Positions 1 to 12,569 of a stretch of 64,000 nt of DNA are shown here, piece by piece. Source of the DNA: Blasia pusilla (taxonomy: Eukaryota > Marchantiophyta > Marchantiopsida > Blasiales); assembly GCA_050084515.1 (NCBI GenBank), contig CM114273.1:22568001-22632000 (forward strand). Direction: 5' to 3'. Position 1 is the stretch's first letter. Every line of letters begins with the position of its first letter. The position numbers were made by a program, and so were the translations under genes. The notes beneath the pieces were generated by a model. It made no database searches. It was given only the letters and a program-made list of their open reading frames with translations, and was not told the origin of the DNA.

Positions 1-1480
1 GCCCGAGCACCTCCAAACAAGTTATGGGTAGCTCGACACGGGTTACAAGGGAGCGCGGCTACCGCGGCTGCGGGGCTTGGGAGGCTTGGGGTAATACGCT
101 GAGGAGGCCCTCCCACCCTCATTCAATCCTCTCTCCGTCGAACAATTCGGACTCCCAAGTCCAATCTCCAGTCCGCACTCCGCAACTTTTCACTCTCCGC
201 GACTCTCATAGTCTTCACAGCATCGCAGCTCCCTTGCCCTAACACGTCCGTCCGCTGCGAATTTTTGCCCCAACGCCTTGCGAGTCGTGACTACCTGGTA
301 GTTCTCCATCTCGGATTTTTTGCTGCTCATTTTTCCATGTTAAGAGAGTTGCAACTACGCGGCAACTCCATTTGTTGCTGCTGTTTTTTGAGTTTTTCTA
401 ACTAAAAAAAAATATGGGGGGTATGGCGAAATTGATAGATGCTACGCCGCAATGCCTCACGACTGCGTGGCACCTCTGCCTCTCTGATTTGCTGCTGCTC
501 ATTTTTGCCACAACGCCTTGCAGCTCTGCTGCTCGGATTTGCTACTCTGTGTCTCCGAGACTCCGCTAGTCCGCTTTGCAATGATATACACGTATGTCTG
601 CTTTGCAAAGCTCCGTTGGGCTACACAGCTACCTCTATGATTTTTCTGCCGATCATATGTGCTACTTTCGCGGACCCGCAGTCCAAACTTCGATTTGCTA
701 CGCATCTCCAACTACCTTTCTTAGATCCATTTCGTTCGGGTGTTCTTTCCACAACTTGTGATTCCTCCGTAGATCCGCACTTCAATTTAGTGTTAGTGTA
801 TTTTTTGTTTCTTTGTGTGATAGTTTGATTTGGCTTTTGCTTCACAATGTGCCCCGCTGAAATCTTGAAGTTGCAAATCGGCTTCTGTTGTAGTCGTTTT
901 GCAACTTTCCAACTACTGGTCGCTCGACTATCACACTTGGGGATTGGTTCAATCCAACCGTCACACTTGGGTAGTGGATTCAACTCCCAGCTTGCGGAGA
1001 TTTGCACATGTTGCATTTTTTTCAAAAATATTCGGATGTTAAGATTTCGTACATATATGTAGCTGTGTAGTGCTGAAGTCAAGTTTACTTATCTTCATAT
1101 CCGAACATGGTTAGGTATTGCTTTGGAAGTCTGCGTTCATTACTTGAAGTCCTGTAGCACTAGCTCCGCCTGAACTCCACCATCCGATTTGAAAGAACAA
1201 GCCACCAACTTGATTTGCAGCCTTGTTTCCCACATTTGAGTCTATTTCATAAGGGTTAAATGGCCAAGAGACATAAGACGATGATTGCTTTCTAAGACAA
1301 GGGACGTCGAAACGATGGGGCACATATCATTGCATAGTTTCGCTCATTTGATGATAAAGATGAACAACCTACATTAGGCAGTAGTACGTGCAGCCTTACC
1401 TGAGAAAGTTAGCGTAGTCTGGAAGCACGTTTGGTACTCAATGTATGATTGGATTGACTATGATTCCGCTCTTGGTATAA
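1..1480. other. No gene recognised; degenerate short repeats
   Basis: No protein family is recognisable in either strand here. The stretch from about 240 to 720 repeats short phrases imperfectly, for example a 'gccttgc' block followed by 'gctgctcattttt' and 'ggatttgct' at about 270-330 and again at about 500-545. That suggests a decayed duplication. The open frames present are short and have no family signature. Confidence 0.5.
417..446 (+). other. Fragment resembling the 5' end of plastid tRNA-Leu(UAA)
   Basis: These 30 bases match the start of the chloroplast trnL-UAA 5' exon as I remember it, with about three differences, all transitions. The match covers the acceptor-stem start, the TATGGCGAAATTG block and the D-arm TAGA-GCTACG block. 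It ends abruptly at 446, and no anticodon, T-arm or intron follows, so it is not a functional tRNA gene. A tiny plastid-derived insertion or a tRNA-related SINE head are both possible. The length is short enough that chance similarity cannot be excluded. Confidence 0.3.
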
Positions 1481-1489
1481 TTTTTTTTA

Positions 1490-3470
1490 AGTCTGTAGGA
1501 AGGGTAAGGGGAAGAGTGCTTTTGCTAGAGATGGAGCAATAAATTGCAAAGTCGCTGCATTCACTGACCACGCCAAGTCCAAGAGCATATCAAGCTCTCA
1601 TGAGCTGCAAATGGAGGTAAGCAGTCAATGGCCAAGGCCATTGCGGCAACGAACGGAACTTGTGAAGTAGCCTTCCTAACATTTTTTAAGTGTGCATACT
1701 TCCTTGTGAAGGAGGCTATTCCATTTTTGAAATTTCCCAATCTCTGTTAGTTATTGCTTTCTATAAAAGCACCTATTACCATAGATCTTTACCAAGATGA
1801 AAAGAGTTGTAGTGAAATGTCTTATTATATCAGCCAATTTTTGCAAAGAATAACTCTTTCCAGAGTTCAAGCCTCTCCCTTTTTTGGAATCATGATTGAT
1901 GAATCCACAGACATATCTGTTACAGGTCATTTAGTTGTGTTTGCCACTTTCATTGAAGAGGGTCATGCAGAATGTTGTTTTCTAGGATTACTTCAATGCG
2001 AATCCAAATCTTATAATGCTAATACTTAAACCTTGTTGCAACTAATCAAGGATGGAGGGTTGGAGTTTTCCAAGATGGTAGCATTTGACTCTGATGGTGC
2101 CTTCACAATGGTAGGTAGCCAGACAGGGGTAGCCTCACAAATAAAGGAGAAGGTGAACCCCTATATTCTATATGTTCATTGTGTTGCTCGTAGGATAAAT
2201 CTGGTTGCTTTGTTTGTTGCCAAAGCTGCTGATTGCAAGCCGATCTCTAGCGAAGTAGATTCCATTCTCAATGTTGTTTCTGGTTACTTCAGGAGGTCCT
2301 CCAAGAGAAAAGTTCAATGACTCTCAACGAGTCATAAAGAGTCATGAAGAGATACCATAAAATACGAGGGTTATCTCGATGGCAAGTTATTTCCACATTG
2401 TGTGATTCTCTATAATCGGTGTTGAGTTATTTCAGGGACATTTCTCCTTCAGAGGATGATGGGAATGTTGGTAATTTATTTAACAATCTAAGATAATTCC
2501 AAATGATCTATCAGTTGTATTTTATGGCTGATATTCTTTCCATGCTTGCAAATCTAAGCAAGACTTTTTAGTATAAGTTTGTGGATATCAACACTACAGG
2601 GAGTATTGTAAATTCTGAGAAAGCTTCTATCACTCTAAATTTTGTGATGGAAGGAAACACATGACTTAAATGCATCTATCTCTCTGAAGAAACAGGTTAT
2701 CTCATTTTACTTGATTTTGGGCCTCTATGTGGCTATCTTTGACGTTTACAATCTGAGGTAAGGGGTAAAAGGTTCCATAGTATAGAGATGTCCCGACATC
2801 GCATAGGTAGGGACTTGGAGGTTGCCTTATTCTTTCAAAAAAGGTTTTTTGAAAGTGTCTGTTCAGCTTTACATGAACGATTTTGAGATAACCACCTCAT
2901 TGGTGCAATGAAAATTCTAAACCCTTGCACATTCCTTATAGATAGGTGGGACTAAATAGTTGGGGTTGTAAATATCTTGATGATTTGTGTGGTTATTTTG
3001 GAGCTCAATTACCTCTTAGGGTTCAGTTGCAACCTACTGTGATTGATTATCCTATTGTGAAACAAAAGTTCCAGTCTTTCAAATCAATGGCTACCATAGA
3101 GTGGAAGGATCGTAACTTCAGAGATGTATGGGCTATGGTAAGTTTGAGTCCCTCTTTTCCAACTTGTTGATTTTATAAAATATTGCTAGAGTCCAAGGTG
3201 TGAGTACTGCCATTTACGAGAGAGCATTCTCCATTCAAAATATGATCAAAAGCAAATCTCGCAATAGGTTGTCAACTAAATACTTTGATGTTGTTTAGAG
3301 GATTTCCTTAGAAGGACCTTTCTTTGATAATTAGGACTTGTTGTCTGAGTCTCTGGTATTGTGGAAAAATTCTGCCCATTTTAGATATATATTTGCTAGT
3401 CTAGATAAATATTGGTCTCTAGATGTGGAAGTAGACAACAGTGAAGTATATGTAAGTAGGATGTTTATAA
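1490..3470 (+). pseudogene. hAT-superfamily transposase, decayed
   Basis: Fragments of one transposase run in order along the plus strand with interrupting stops and frame changes. The first (about 1490-1730) has a zinc-finger-like tract around FTDHAKSKS. The second (about 1754-2320) contains MIDESTDIS, the hallmark start of the catalytic region of hAT proteins of the zinc-finger-MYM/SCAND3 type, and later VHCVARRINL. A third (2946-3170) is less conserved. The last (about 3200-3270) reads ERAFSIQNMIKSKSRNRL, the C-terminal dimerisation signature of hAT transposases. In-frame stops at about 2027 and 2318, among others, make it non-functional. No terminal inverted repeats or 8-bp target duplication were found by eye, so the element's ends are unknown. 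Confidence 0.75.
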
Positions 3471-3762
3471 ATTTTGTTGGTAGGGCCCTTTTAGAATACT
3501 TGGATCCCTAAAGCTCCAAGTATTCTAGAGGGGGAGGATCCTTGGCTACCAATTGGTGGGAGAATGATCAGGTTCAACTTTTGCCAAGGATATCATAGAA
3601 TGTGGAATGGAGAATTTCATTTTGATGTATTTGAAAGTGAAATGAGGTTTTGGTAGTTAATAGAGTGTTGGAATTTAAGTCCTTAGATTGTTCGAGTGAA
3701 TGAATGGGAAAAAGAGGAAAACCACATTAAAAAAAATCCGAAAAATATTTAAACGGTTGTGG

Positions 3763-3788
3763 TTCCTAACCACGGCCGTGGTTAGGAA
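3763..3788. repeat. Perfect 26-bp palindrome
   Basis: The sequence from TTCCTAAC through the central CACGGCCGTG to GTTAGGAA is its own reverse complement over 26 bases with no spacer. It sits in featureless DNA downstream of the hAT fossil. It could be a cruciform-prone site or a protein-binding palindrome; nothing nearby decides. Confidence 0.85.
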
Positions 3789-4659
3789 AAAAACTTATGC
3801 GTATGAAAAGTTCCAACCGGAGCCGATAACCTGTTAAAAAAACCAGGCAATAGTAAATATTACCAGTAATAGTATGAGAGTTCAAAAAAAATCCCGAACC
3901 CTGGTTCCTACACAAATTGGCCCATCATGCCTATTTTATAGGGTTAGGTGAGAGTCGAGCGAAGGGGAGCGGACACTTAGGCAAATATGAGTACACTTGC
4001 CAGATTTTACCACTTGAACCATGATGCGGCCCTCTTTTAGGACTTTATCCCATGGGCCAATGTCGCCCACCGACGTTGGTCGTTAGGCTAGATCGACCTC
4101 ATCCTTCCGCCCAAAATCGTCTATTTGTAGCCGGAGTCGCACAAACTTGAAGGGGTCGCCACATTCCTTGTGCCCAACAATTTTGGGCACAAGAACTACA
4201 ACCCCTTGATTGTTCCCTCTGGAGAGCGAGTTATGAGACGATTCGGTAGAGTAACTGGCAAGGAACGGTTTCAAGCCAAGGATTCATCCTGAAACCGGCT
4301 CAAAATAGCCGCAGAGCCGTTTCTTAGGGTCGCACAAAACCCCAAGAAATTGGGCCATGGGATAAGGCCCCTAAAGGTGGAATGGGGATGAAAATAGAGT
4401 CAATGGAAGGGGTGCCCGCACCAAAGTTTACTACTATGAAATGAGTGCAAATCTTTTGGTTTGGTTCACATTATAAATTTTGTATTAGAACTTTTACACG
4501 AATGATGGAGAGATCGGGAATACTAGTAATCGTAGCCATCAAAAGTCCAATTCGTTTGAAACTCAGGATTAGGGTTTTTTTAAAGGATCCACATTATGAA
4601 ACCATTCCGGAAAAAAAAATCTCCCCGAGGTCTTTGTTACCCCTGCACCAACCAGCTTA

Positions 4660-4860
4660 GAAAAATTGTAAGGCCACACGAATCTATGAAATTTTTTTAA
4701 TAAAGCTCGGATCACAATTCAATCACACGAACTTAGCTTAGAAAAATCGTATTAAATGAAAAATTGTAAGGCCACACGGATCTATGAATTTGTATTAATG
4801 AAGCTTGGATCACAATCAATTAAGTCACACAAACCTTAGTTAAAATCATACGAACCTTAT
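4660..4860. repeat. Two-copy tandem duplication, about 98-bp period
   Basis: The phrase AAAAATTGTAAGGCCACACG is followed by an ATCTATGAA block and a CTCGGATCACAA-type block. It recurs about 98 bases later with scattered differences. No coding potential is seen. Confidence 0.6.
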
Positions 4861-5069
4861 TAAGATCATGTTGATTCTTTATGGATTAAATTACGTATCT
4901 CCATACAGAATTCTCAATCTCACGGTTCACATAATCACACGAGCCAAAAGTATGCGCGGGATAGCCTGCCCGGTCAAGAAAAAAAGGGATTACATGTAAG
5001 GGTTGTAATTAGTATGTGCCCCGGTTTGAGTTTTATAGTTTCCTACGGTTTGGTATGGTCGGGAGAACA

Positions 5070-5345
5070 CAAATACAATGAGTAACAGAACCATACCAAT
5101 TGGAGGTTCATATAGTATGTTTGGAGGGTCGTATCAGACACCAATACAGTGGGAGGGCCAGGAACAATCCACACAAGAAATAACCTTATTAATGCAACAA
5201 GGCTAAAAATACAATGAGTAAGAATACCATACCAATATAGTCGAATATAGCTTGGAAGTTCATATAGTATGTTTGGAGGCTTGTATCGGAAACTAATACA
5301 GCGGGAACAATCCACGCTATAAATAACCCTATTATTGGAACAAGG
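5070..5345. repeat. Two-copy tandem duplication, about 136-bp period
   Basis: The block with ACAATGAGTAA, CATACCAAT, TTCATATAGTATGTTTGGAGG and AACAATCCAC occurs first from about 5075 and again from about 5211 with substitutions. The repeated pattern also produces a small repetitive open frame on the minus strand that I do not regard as a gene. Confidence 0.65.
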
Positions 5346-5699
5346 TTGTCATATCTTAGTAGCCGATAGGTAGAGATCTATCGCAGCGACGACATAGAGA
5401 GCCAGCGGATTGTCTTGAGTGTAACTTTGTCTCGAGATGTTGGATGAAGTTGGCGATACGTCTCTTGCATCGAAACGTCATTTATGACAATTTCCCTATT
5501 TTGGTTTTAGTCCGTCAGACGACCCATTGAGGAAGTCAATGGTCATCTCATGTTGAGGCTTAGGAGCATCTCTCTTGCATGTGTATGTGTGGGTGTGTAG
5601 TAGCTAGGGTGCTTATGTCTAGATTCCCTCATAGTGGAGGGTGGATGTGGCTTGATATGGCAATGTAGATTCAAGAGTGGAGTTTTAGGCCAATACGGG

Positions 5700-6700
5700 T
5701 CGTTGCCTCATCGGCTCACGATACCCGCCCTGCTCTCCGGGCCCATCAACCGCTCCCATGGTATTGGTGCATGTTGGAGCACATGTGGGTCTATTCCTAC
5801 TCGTGGACCCTTTGAATCTCATGAAAATCCCGTGGTCACCATCTGCTCCTCACCCATGTTGAGCTCTACCCGCTCAGATAACTCAAAGACCATCTTCAAT
5901 AGGGGCTTTGCTGTGTGAAGCAAGATCACATCCCGAACTCTCCTTGTAGCTCTTGGTCAGCACCCCTTACCAATAATGAATTGACTGCGCCTCAATCATA
6001 TTTGGCAATGATCAGCCGTTGCATATGTGTGAACACCTCCCTCAAAATCTCACCCAACCTCCGTCGAAAATCATGTAGACTCTTCAACTTGTCGGTCCGC
6101 ACGCCCTAGTAGCTCCTCCCCAACTGTCGAAAGAACTCCACTGTAGGACTGAAACTCAGTAGTCCTCTACCACGAGAGGTCTATGCCACCTCACCACTCT
6201 CACTACCATGCTCTCCATCTAGTCTCCGAGCTGATGGTGTAGGTCTCTCCACCCTCACTATCCCATCATATGCTTCGCGGCCACTAGTGGACACATACCC
6301 TGAAGCCCAATACACCCTCAAGGCATCAATCTATAGTGAGTATAAAGATCGGAACTCCATGTAGTCATCCATTGGAGGACCCTCTAAATGCTAGAACAGA
6401 CCTTTCCACGCCATGAAAGGGTTGAACCATGTAGGGGCTCTAATCTCCTGGAAGTCGCACCATATGTCGAACTCTTGGATGAAGTCATTTAAATCTATGG
6501 TGCCTACCACACTCGAGAAATGAAAGATGCCCTGATGGCCCATGTCATCCATCTCTCTCCACGTATCACTGTCCTCGTCTGTGATCACATCACCAAACCT
6601 AGTGTCTAATGATGAAGATCCAACCACGGATGGAAGTCGGGGTAGTTCCTCACTAGAAACCCCTCAATACCTCACGCCACTCCATGTCACTCCACTGCCA
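5700..6700 (-). pseudogene. Gypsy-type gag fossil related to the element at 30 kb
   Basis: Read on the minus strand, about 6627-6391 encodes the segment GTIDLNDFIQEFDIWCD then FNPFMAWKG. This closely follows GTIELHNFIAEFRSWCD and FNPFTAWNG of the Gypsy gag at about 30.7 kb. Downstream on the same strand come HLEGPPMDDYMEF (about 6390-6350) and a VRTDKLKSLHDFRRR-like stretch (about 6050), again parallel to the 30-kb gag in order. Stops and frameshifts are frequent. No polymerase, methyltransferase or LTR partner was recognised around it, so this is a fragment of a second, older copy of the same element family. Confidence 0.7.
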
Positions 6701-6899
6701 TTGCTCGCACTACCCTGTTCTTCCAAACCCTGGAAGAATGCCGTGATGACAATCTTGTCTCACCTGCTCAAGCGCACAGACCCACCAAGAGTCTCTCACA
6801 CTCCTCAGTGGATCACCTACACTAATGCCAACCTCGTGACAACATACCCGACCTCACGCACACTCAACACTCAGGCTCACCATGAGCCTCCACACTAAC

Positions 6900-8030
6900 T
6901 CACTTGAACTATTGACACTCTCGGGTCATACACGTTATCCCTACTCGGGAACCGCCATATATCCACAAACATGCTACACATGCATGGAGACTACACTCAT
7001 CACCATCGCTACACCCATCTAGCACCAGCAACTACCTGATACCGAACACCCTCAATGACACGAGACAAGTGCGGGAAAAGGGACTCGAATGGGTAACCTG
7101 AACACCGCCCAAAAAAAATTTAGTGCGCCGTCAACACTCACTCCTCCATGTGGTACAGCAACCATCGACGCACAACTATCTCCTTGCACAACAAGTCAAT
7201 CCTCCCGTCAACAGATGCGCACTACTCGTCGGCATCGACACGTACGTCTCCATCAATAACACCCCATTGCAAACTATCACTAACCTCGTCAAATCACAAA
7301 ATCATAAGTTGGTCGAACCGGCCTACCACATTCTACCCCTCATCCCGTAGCCTGGTTCAACCATGTAGCCAAGCTCTACTACATTGGCGCTGGCTCTACC
7401 CGGTCTAGCGGATACTACATCGACTTCTCCACCTTGTTCGCGCCATCTGTACCTGACTATCTCGTCGCTCCCTCCACCCTTATGCGTTCGGTCCCGCATA
7501 ACTCTCTACAGACTCCGTAGCCCGACTCCCACAATTACAGCTAGCCCTCGGTGCTCTGCCCTATGTGGTTGCGCTCACCCGTGCCCTATTTCCTTGGAGC
7601 CATAATGGCTCCTTCTGCTCCCTAGGAGCTCACCCCGCTCCTTGGCCCAAACTTCATCGAACCTCCTTCCTCCTTACTCCGCATGGGTGCGCATCCCTAT
7701 GCACCAGCCCTTTACTAGCCCCGCTCATAGTGTGAGCCTCCCAGCCATTGGATCGCCTACACGAGCCCTCCTTGGCTCCCCGCCCTCCCTTCCTCCAAAC
7801 TCCATCCTCTTCCCTCCCAGCCCGCTCTTCTTCCCACTGTCCTACTCTAGCTTTATCTCGTAGCCGTTTGGGCACGCTTGCCCTAATTGGGTGCGCCTCC
7901 CTATGCAACGGATCCCCCTTAATGCCCCAATTTCCTCCCATCCCCAACTTTCCCTCTACGCAGCTCCGACTTCCCTATTCCTTCCCTACTTCTGTCCAAA
8001 CAAACTTTCTATGTTGCCATTGAGAGGTAG
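6900..8030. other. C-rich, low-information DNA without a gene
   Basis: From about 7100 to 7990 the plus strand is rich in C and CT runs. This opens many overlapping frames on both strands, none with a recognisable family. An imperfectly repeated phrase (GGGTGCGC-TCCCTATGCA) occurs near 7685 and 7890. I see no gene. Confidence 0.45.
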
Positions 8031-9400
8031 TCCTTCCATAATAGTAAAGATAACATAGATGGGAAGTAATGTATGGTTTGAGTTTAAACATACCATAAGT
8101 AAGCTCAAAATGAAACGTCATAGAATACCCATACATATGGGTTAATTTTGAGTTAATCATTAGTTAACGTGACCTCAACAAGAAGTGAAACTACTCAAAA
8201 TGCTTACTTAGAGAGGAAATAATATAAAAACTAAATTTCAAGTATATATGATGTTCGTATAGGTTAGTGGTATAATTGTTTTGATCTTTTGAGAGTTCAT
8301 GAATGTATGGTTGATTTATCTTGAGAAGAATAAATAACTAGTCAGAATGCTTGTGATAAAAAAATCCTTTAATTAAGCAATCATCCAATTGGTATGATTG
8401 TGCAAAGCAACATCATAACATTTGTTTTATGAATCATGAGCATTTTGTGCTTTTTACGAATGGGATTGGACATTGGAAAAAAATGAAATTTGGAAAAATA
8501 TCCATTAAAGAGTTTCCTCCCCTCCAATTATCTCTACTATTATCTAATTGAAATGTTGACATTGAAAAGAGACCATTTGAACCATTGACAATTCGGATAA
8601 TTATAATCTCATGGTTCCAATTACATGTTGGTCCCTAATAGTGAAATATCCTCTATTTTTTTATCAACTTTTATTCATTTTTATATAATCCCCAATCCCT
8701 TATGGTACCATATGTTAGATTTTATTTTACTTAGAAAAATAGACTTGACTTAGATAACAAAGGTAAAAAGACGAGGAAAATATTATTCTTAAAAAATGTG
8801 AATAAACATGTTATAATAATTATCTTTATTATAATTTACAGAGCCATTTTGAAATGGCTACACCTCCGACTATCAACACGAATCTTCATAAGATGAGGAG
8901 TTTTTGCAATATGGAAGTACATTATGATTTATCATACTTAGAAAAATTTATTATAACATATTTCTCTTCATATCTTCAGATTTTATTCGAAATTTAGTAC
9001 TTGACATGCCCATGCCACTAAATGTAGTTTCATTTGATAAGAGTTTTGAGGCATTTTTAGTTTAAATGCGGTAGATAGTCAACATGTTCTTAAGCTAACT
9101 AACCATGTTTGCAAGTAGTAATCACGTTCCTAAGCTGATTAAGCATGTTTGCAAGCCAAATTATTACTGCTAGTAGTTGACTAAGCGAGGTTAAGTCTCA
9201 CTTATTTAAATGCATTTTGCTCCCATTACCTCGATACCTTGCAATGATGCAAAACCTACCTAGGAAAAAGGAGACAAAGCATAAACAAACGCAATGAGAA
9301 CCATTCGAAGGGTGAAAGTTCTTCAACTTTACTTCTAGCTCGCAAAGATTCGATGATTCTTCACATATGTTATGCTTGCTACAAATTAAATTTGCTCAGA
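8031..9400. other. AT-rich intergenic DNA
   Basis: No family signature on either strand. A short imperfect duplication (AAGCTAACTAACCATGTTTGCAAG and its variant) lies at about 9090-9160. Nothing else stands out. Confidence 0.5.
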
Positions 9401-9601
9401 GATCTCACTGTCCATCTATTGCTTCACTACGCTTGCTTAATCTATTGTTGCACTTGCAAGTATTTCTTTGCTGGTACTGCATTCTATGCTCCTGAAAAGG
9501 GATATCTCACTGTTCATTTGTTGCTACAGCGAGCTTGCCTAATCTACTATTGCACATGCAAGTATTTCTTTGATGTTACCACATTCTATGTTCCTCTGAA
9601 G
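9401..9601. repeat. Two-copy tandem duplication, about 101-bp period
   Basis: The block starting ATCTCACTGTCCAT at about 9402 recurs at about 9503 and shares GCACTTGCAAGTATTTCTTTG-type sequence. It makes a small repetitive cysteine-rich open frame across both copies. The duplication is clear; whether it codes for anything is not. Confidence 0.65.
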
Positions 9602-9907
9602 GAAATTCATAACTTGCTTCTGATGTCACCTTACATTCACATGCATAAAGTTTATAGTTTCGGGCGGCCAATCCTGCATCTTATCTTATTGTAAGCTTCA
9701 TTTCATTAGGTTTCTTGCTCCTAATCTTGAATCAATTTAGAAATCGGTGCATGCAATAAAAAAAATAGAAAACTTTAAGCCTTTGGTGGTGCATATTGTA
9801 AAAGTAATGAACGTTTAAAATAAAAGTATCCATGTCATAATTCATAATGATGAGAAGAACAACCAAGAAATCTACACAAGGCAAGAAGCCAACAAAATGA
9901 TATACTC

Positions 9908-10582
9908 ATGTCAAATTCTTCAAAGAAGTATTACGGAGTGGAATCTTCAGAAGTAAGACCTTTGAAAAGGCCAAACAAATGGACTTCATCACCAAAGGAT
10001 GTTGGGCTAGCAAGCCTAGAGTACAATGGACCAGCGAGCAAAGTGGCTGAATATACACCCCCCAATCCAAAACATAGAAGTCTCCAAAGAGAAATCAGAA
10101 TGGTCCGAGAGGTTGGTGGACCAACGAGCAAAGTGCCATGGTATAACACCCTAACTCCAAAGCAAAGAAGCTATGGAAGAGAATCAGCATTCTAGAAGAA
10201 TCTAGTCCGTTTGGAATCTCCCGTATCATTGAGTTCAGATAGGCGAGGAATAGAGTATTAAAACAAACTTGGAGATGGAACATAACACTTTATTCCAAAA
10301 TCGAGTCCATCAAGTCCCTTGGAAGAATATTTTATGAGACTTGGAAATACAAATCCAAAGTCGTTGCCTTCAACGAATTACAACTCATACCTAAAGTATT
10401 TGGACCTTTCCACAAGCTTTGACTCAGAGTACCACCCCTCTCCCTCCGAACTCTTTGGCTTTAAAGAGGGCATTGTTCCACCCCTCAAACCAACAAGGAT
10501 CGAGAGAAAAAGGTATAAGAAGCTTAAGTTTGACTACTCCGCTTCTCCTTTACTAGCAGTTAGATCTGATATACAACAGTAG
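9908..10582 (+). pseudogene. Hypothetical decayed open frame with an internal duplication
   Basis: One reading frame stays largely open from about 9908 to the stop at 10580-10582. It is broken by a few stops between about 10190 and 10280. The first part contains an internal duplication with a 90-base period: GPASKV then NPKHRS at about 10028, and GPTSKV then TPKQRS at about 10118. The last part is lysine- and proline-rich (FKEGIVPPLKP, ERKRYKKLKF). I do not recognise the family. It may be a decayed transposon accessory protein or a chance open stretch. Confidence 0.25.
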
Positions 10583-11480
10583 GATACATACGTAGTTTAG
10601 GAGCAATTAATGATGTTGCATAGTGTGAGAATTCTACCTAGCTTTATAAAGCATATGACACCTTACAAAGTTCTACAAATATGTCATATATGCTACATAC
10701 TTCATGCGCTTTGGTCTCTCTACAAGCACCTTTTCAAATTCACTCACAAGCTAACAAATAATTCCACGGGGTTACCCCAAATTTATCATAGCTAGATGCA
10801 GCCTGGACACAAAAAGACCAATGTATGGGGAATAATAAAGGGATCGATCACTCCTGTGTAGTGATAGAGTAATGAAAAATAAAAGGTAGTTTGATATTGG
10901 GATTTCCAACGAAATGAGAGCTATGAGTAGCATGGGACAAAAATGACTTAGTGCAAAAACGGAGCCAAACGGAAATTGACTTAGTGTAGAAACCCTCGAC
11001 ACTTCAAAATCAGAACTACATGATAGGAGCAATCACCAAAGTAAGGACGCCTACTAGCCATACCCACGGGAGAGAAGAAAATGAGTTGAGGCTACAAGCC
11101 GTCATTGCAAGGATGTCAAGAAATATACGTACCAAGTGAGAGGAATACAAACCGGGAAATAGAAATAGAAAGTGTGGAACTGGCTGTAGTCTAGCTAAGT
11201 CTTGATCGTAATAAAGTTCATGTGAGAAAGAACATGGAGGGGGAAATGGGCGTTTCAACGAGTGCCATCCCTTCTTGCAGCAATGTAAGAACACAACGTA
11301 TCGGGTGGGAGAGACCAAGCGAAACCACTTTGTCGTGTGCTTGGCCGCACAAAGACATGCACAAATGTCACGAGGTTAAGGTTGCTTAAGTTGATGCCAA
11401 GCCGATTGGGAACCAGAAAATGCAAAGGGAGCAAAGATCAAGGGATGATGTAATCCGCAACTAAGCCATTGTGGGAGTAT
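10583..11480. other. No gene recognised
   Basis: Short open frames occur on both strands but none has a recognisable domain, and no repeats of note were seen. Confidence 0.45.
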
Positions 11481-11789
11481 GAGTTAGGGTTGCCAAGGTT
11501 GAGCCACGTCCGGAGGCCAACTTAGGATAAGATGCCAATAAAGTGAGGTTGAGTCAAGGAGGTGGGGGTAGGGCCAAATGTGGGTTTCCGCGGTTGAAGG
11601 AATAGCCACCCGCATAAGGCACAATTAGGGTCTCTTTGGCTCTCAACCACGAAGGGAGCCCGGTTGAGTGTGTTAGGCGCAGTAAGGTTGGGGAGGGTAA
11701 GGTGAGGTGAGGTAGAGTAGGGGCGCGGGAGGATCGAGTTAGGGAAGGCACATGTAAGGTGGGGGGAGGCAGACTTAGGAGGCGGGATG
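11481..11789. repeat. G-rich degenerate repeat, left flank of the CACTA insertion
   Basis: The sequence is built from variants of a phrase like GAGGCCAAnTTAGGGnAGGnG, with many GGTGAGG and GTAGGG pieces. The same kind of sequence resumes at 16701 on the other side of the CACTA element. The two parts were probably one continuous tract that the transposon split. The three bases ATG at 11787-11789 are the left copy of the target-site duplication. Confidence 0.55.
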
Positions 11790-12433
11790 CACTAGAACAA
11801 ATTGTGTACTATATGACTCTAAGAAATGACTAGGTTGAGTCATTGTTCACGGTAAATGACTCACTATGACTCATAACCATTAGAGTCATATAAACCAAGT
11901 CATATACAAGATATCACTCTCACTACCATATTAGTGAATGACTGAAGTCATTAGCTACTCAATCATTGATATATGACTAAGATGTCACGTGTGAATGACA
12001 CGTTAGAATGCCAAGTTGGCGTATGACATGGCAAGAAGAAATGATGTGGCAAAGTGAACATCAAATCCTGTATTTCACGTGTCATACTTGGGAATGTTAG
12101 ATTGTTTAGGCTCAATGAGACGATGACATGTGTAATGTTATGAACGAATGGCAAAGTGATACGTGGTTGAAATGACTGAGTCATAGGTACCAACGACATC
12201 ATTTCATATGACTATATAAGTCATTAATTATGACTATATGGGTTAATAGTTACAACTATTTTAGTCACCCTATATGTGGTATAGTCATATTTTATAACTA
12301 AGAGAGACATTATATTTATGCTTTAAGTCATTTATCTCGAGTCATTCATAACTGTACTCGTCATATTTCCAAACCATTTGAGTCATTGTGTTGATTGTAT
12401 GAGTTATTATCATGACTAGATTAGTTATTTTTA

Positions 12434-12471
12434 TTTTCATGACTAGATTATGACTAATCTAGTCATGAAAA
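12434..12471. repeat. 17-bp perfect inverted repeat with 4-base loop
   Basis: Arms at 12434-12450 and 12455-12471 are exact reverse complements around the loop TGAC. They contain the TGACTAGAT/ATCTAGTCA motif typical of this element's subterminal region. It sits at the inner edge of the left subterminal zone of the CACTA element. Confidence 0.85.
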
Positions 12472-12569
12472 ATCGAATAAACAAAGGGAAGGGGAAAGAA
12501 GAAGAGAAGAGAAGGAAGCTCCATGAAATATAAGGCCAAGATAATATGAATCCTTCCTATTCGTGGATG

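Larger units (their letters stand above)
3471..5690. other. Intergenic DNA without a recognisable gene
   Basis: Nothing resembling a conserved protein was found on either strand. The stretch holds a 12-bp inverted repeat at 3492-3503/3516-3527, a perfect palindrome at 3763-3788 and two small tandem duplications, listed separately. The short open frames are not supported by any family signature. Confidence 0.5.
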
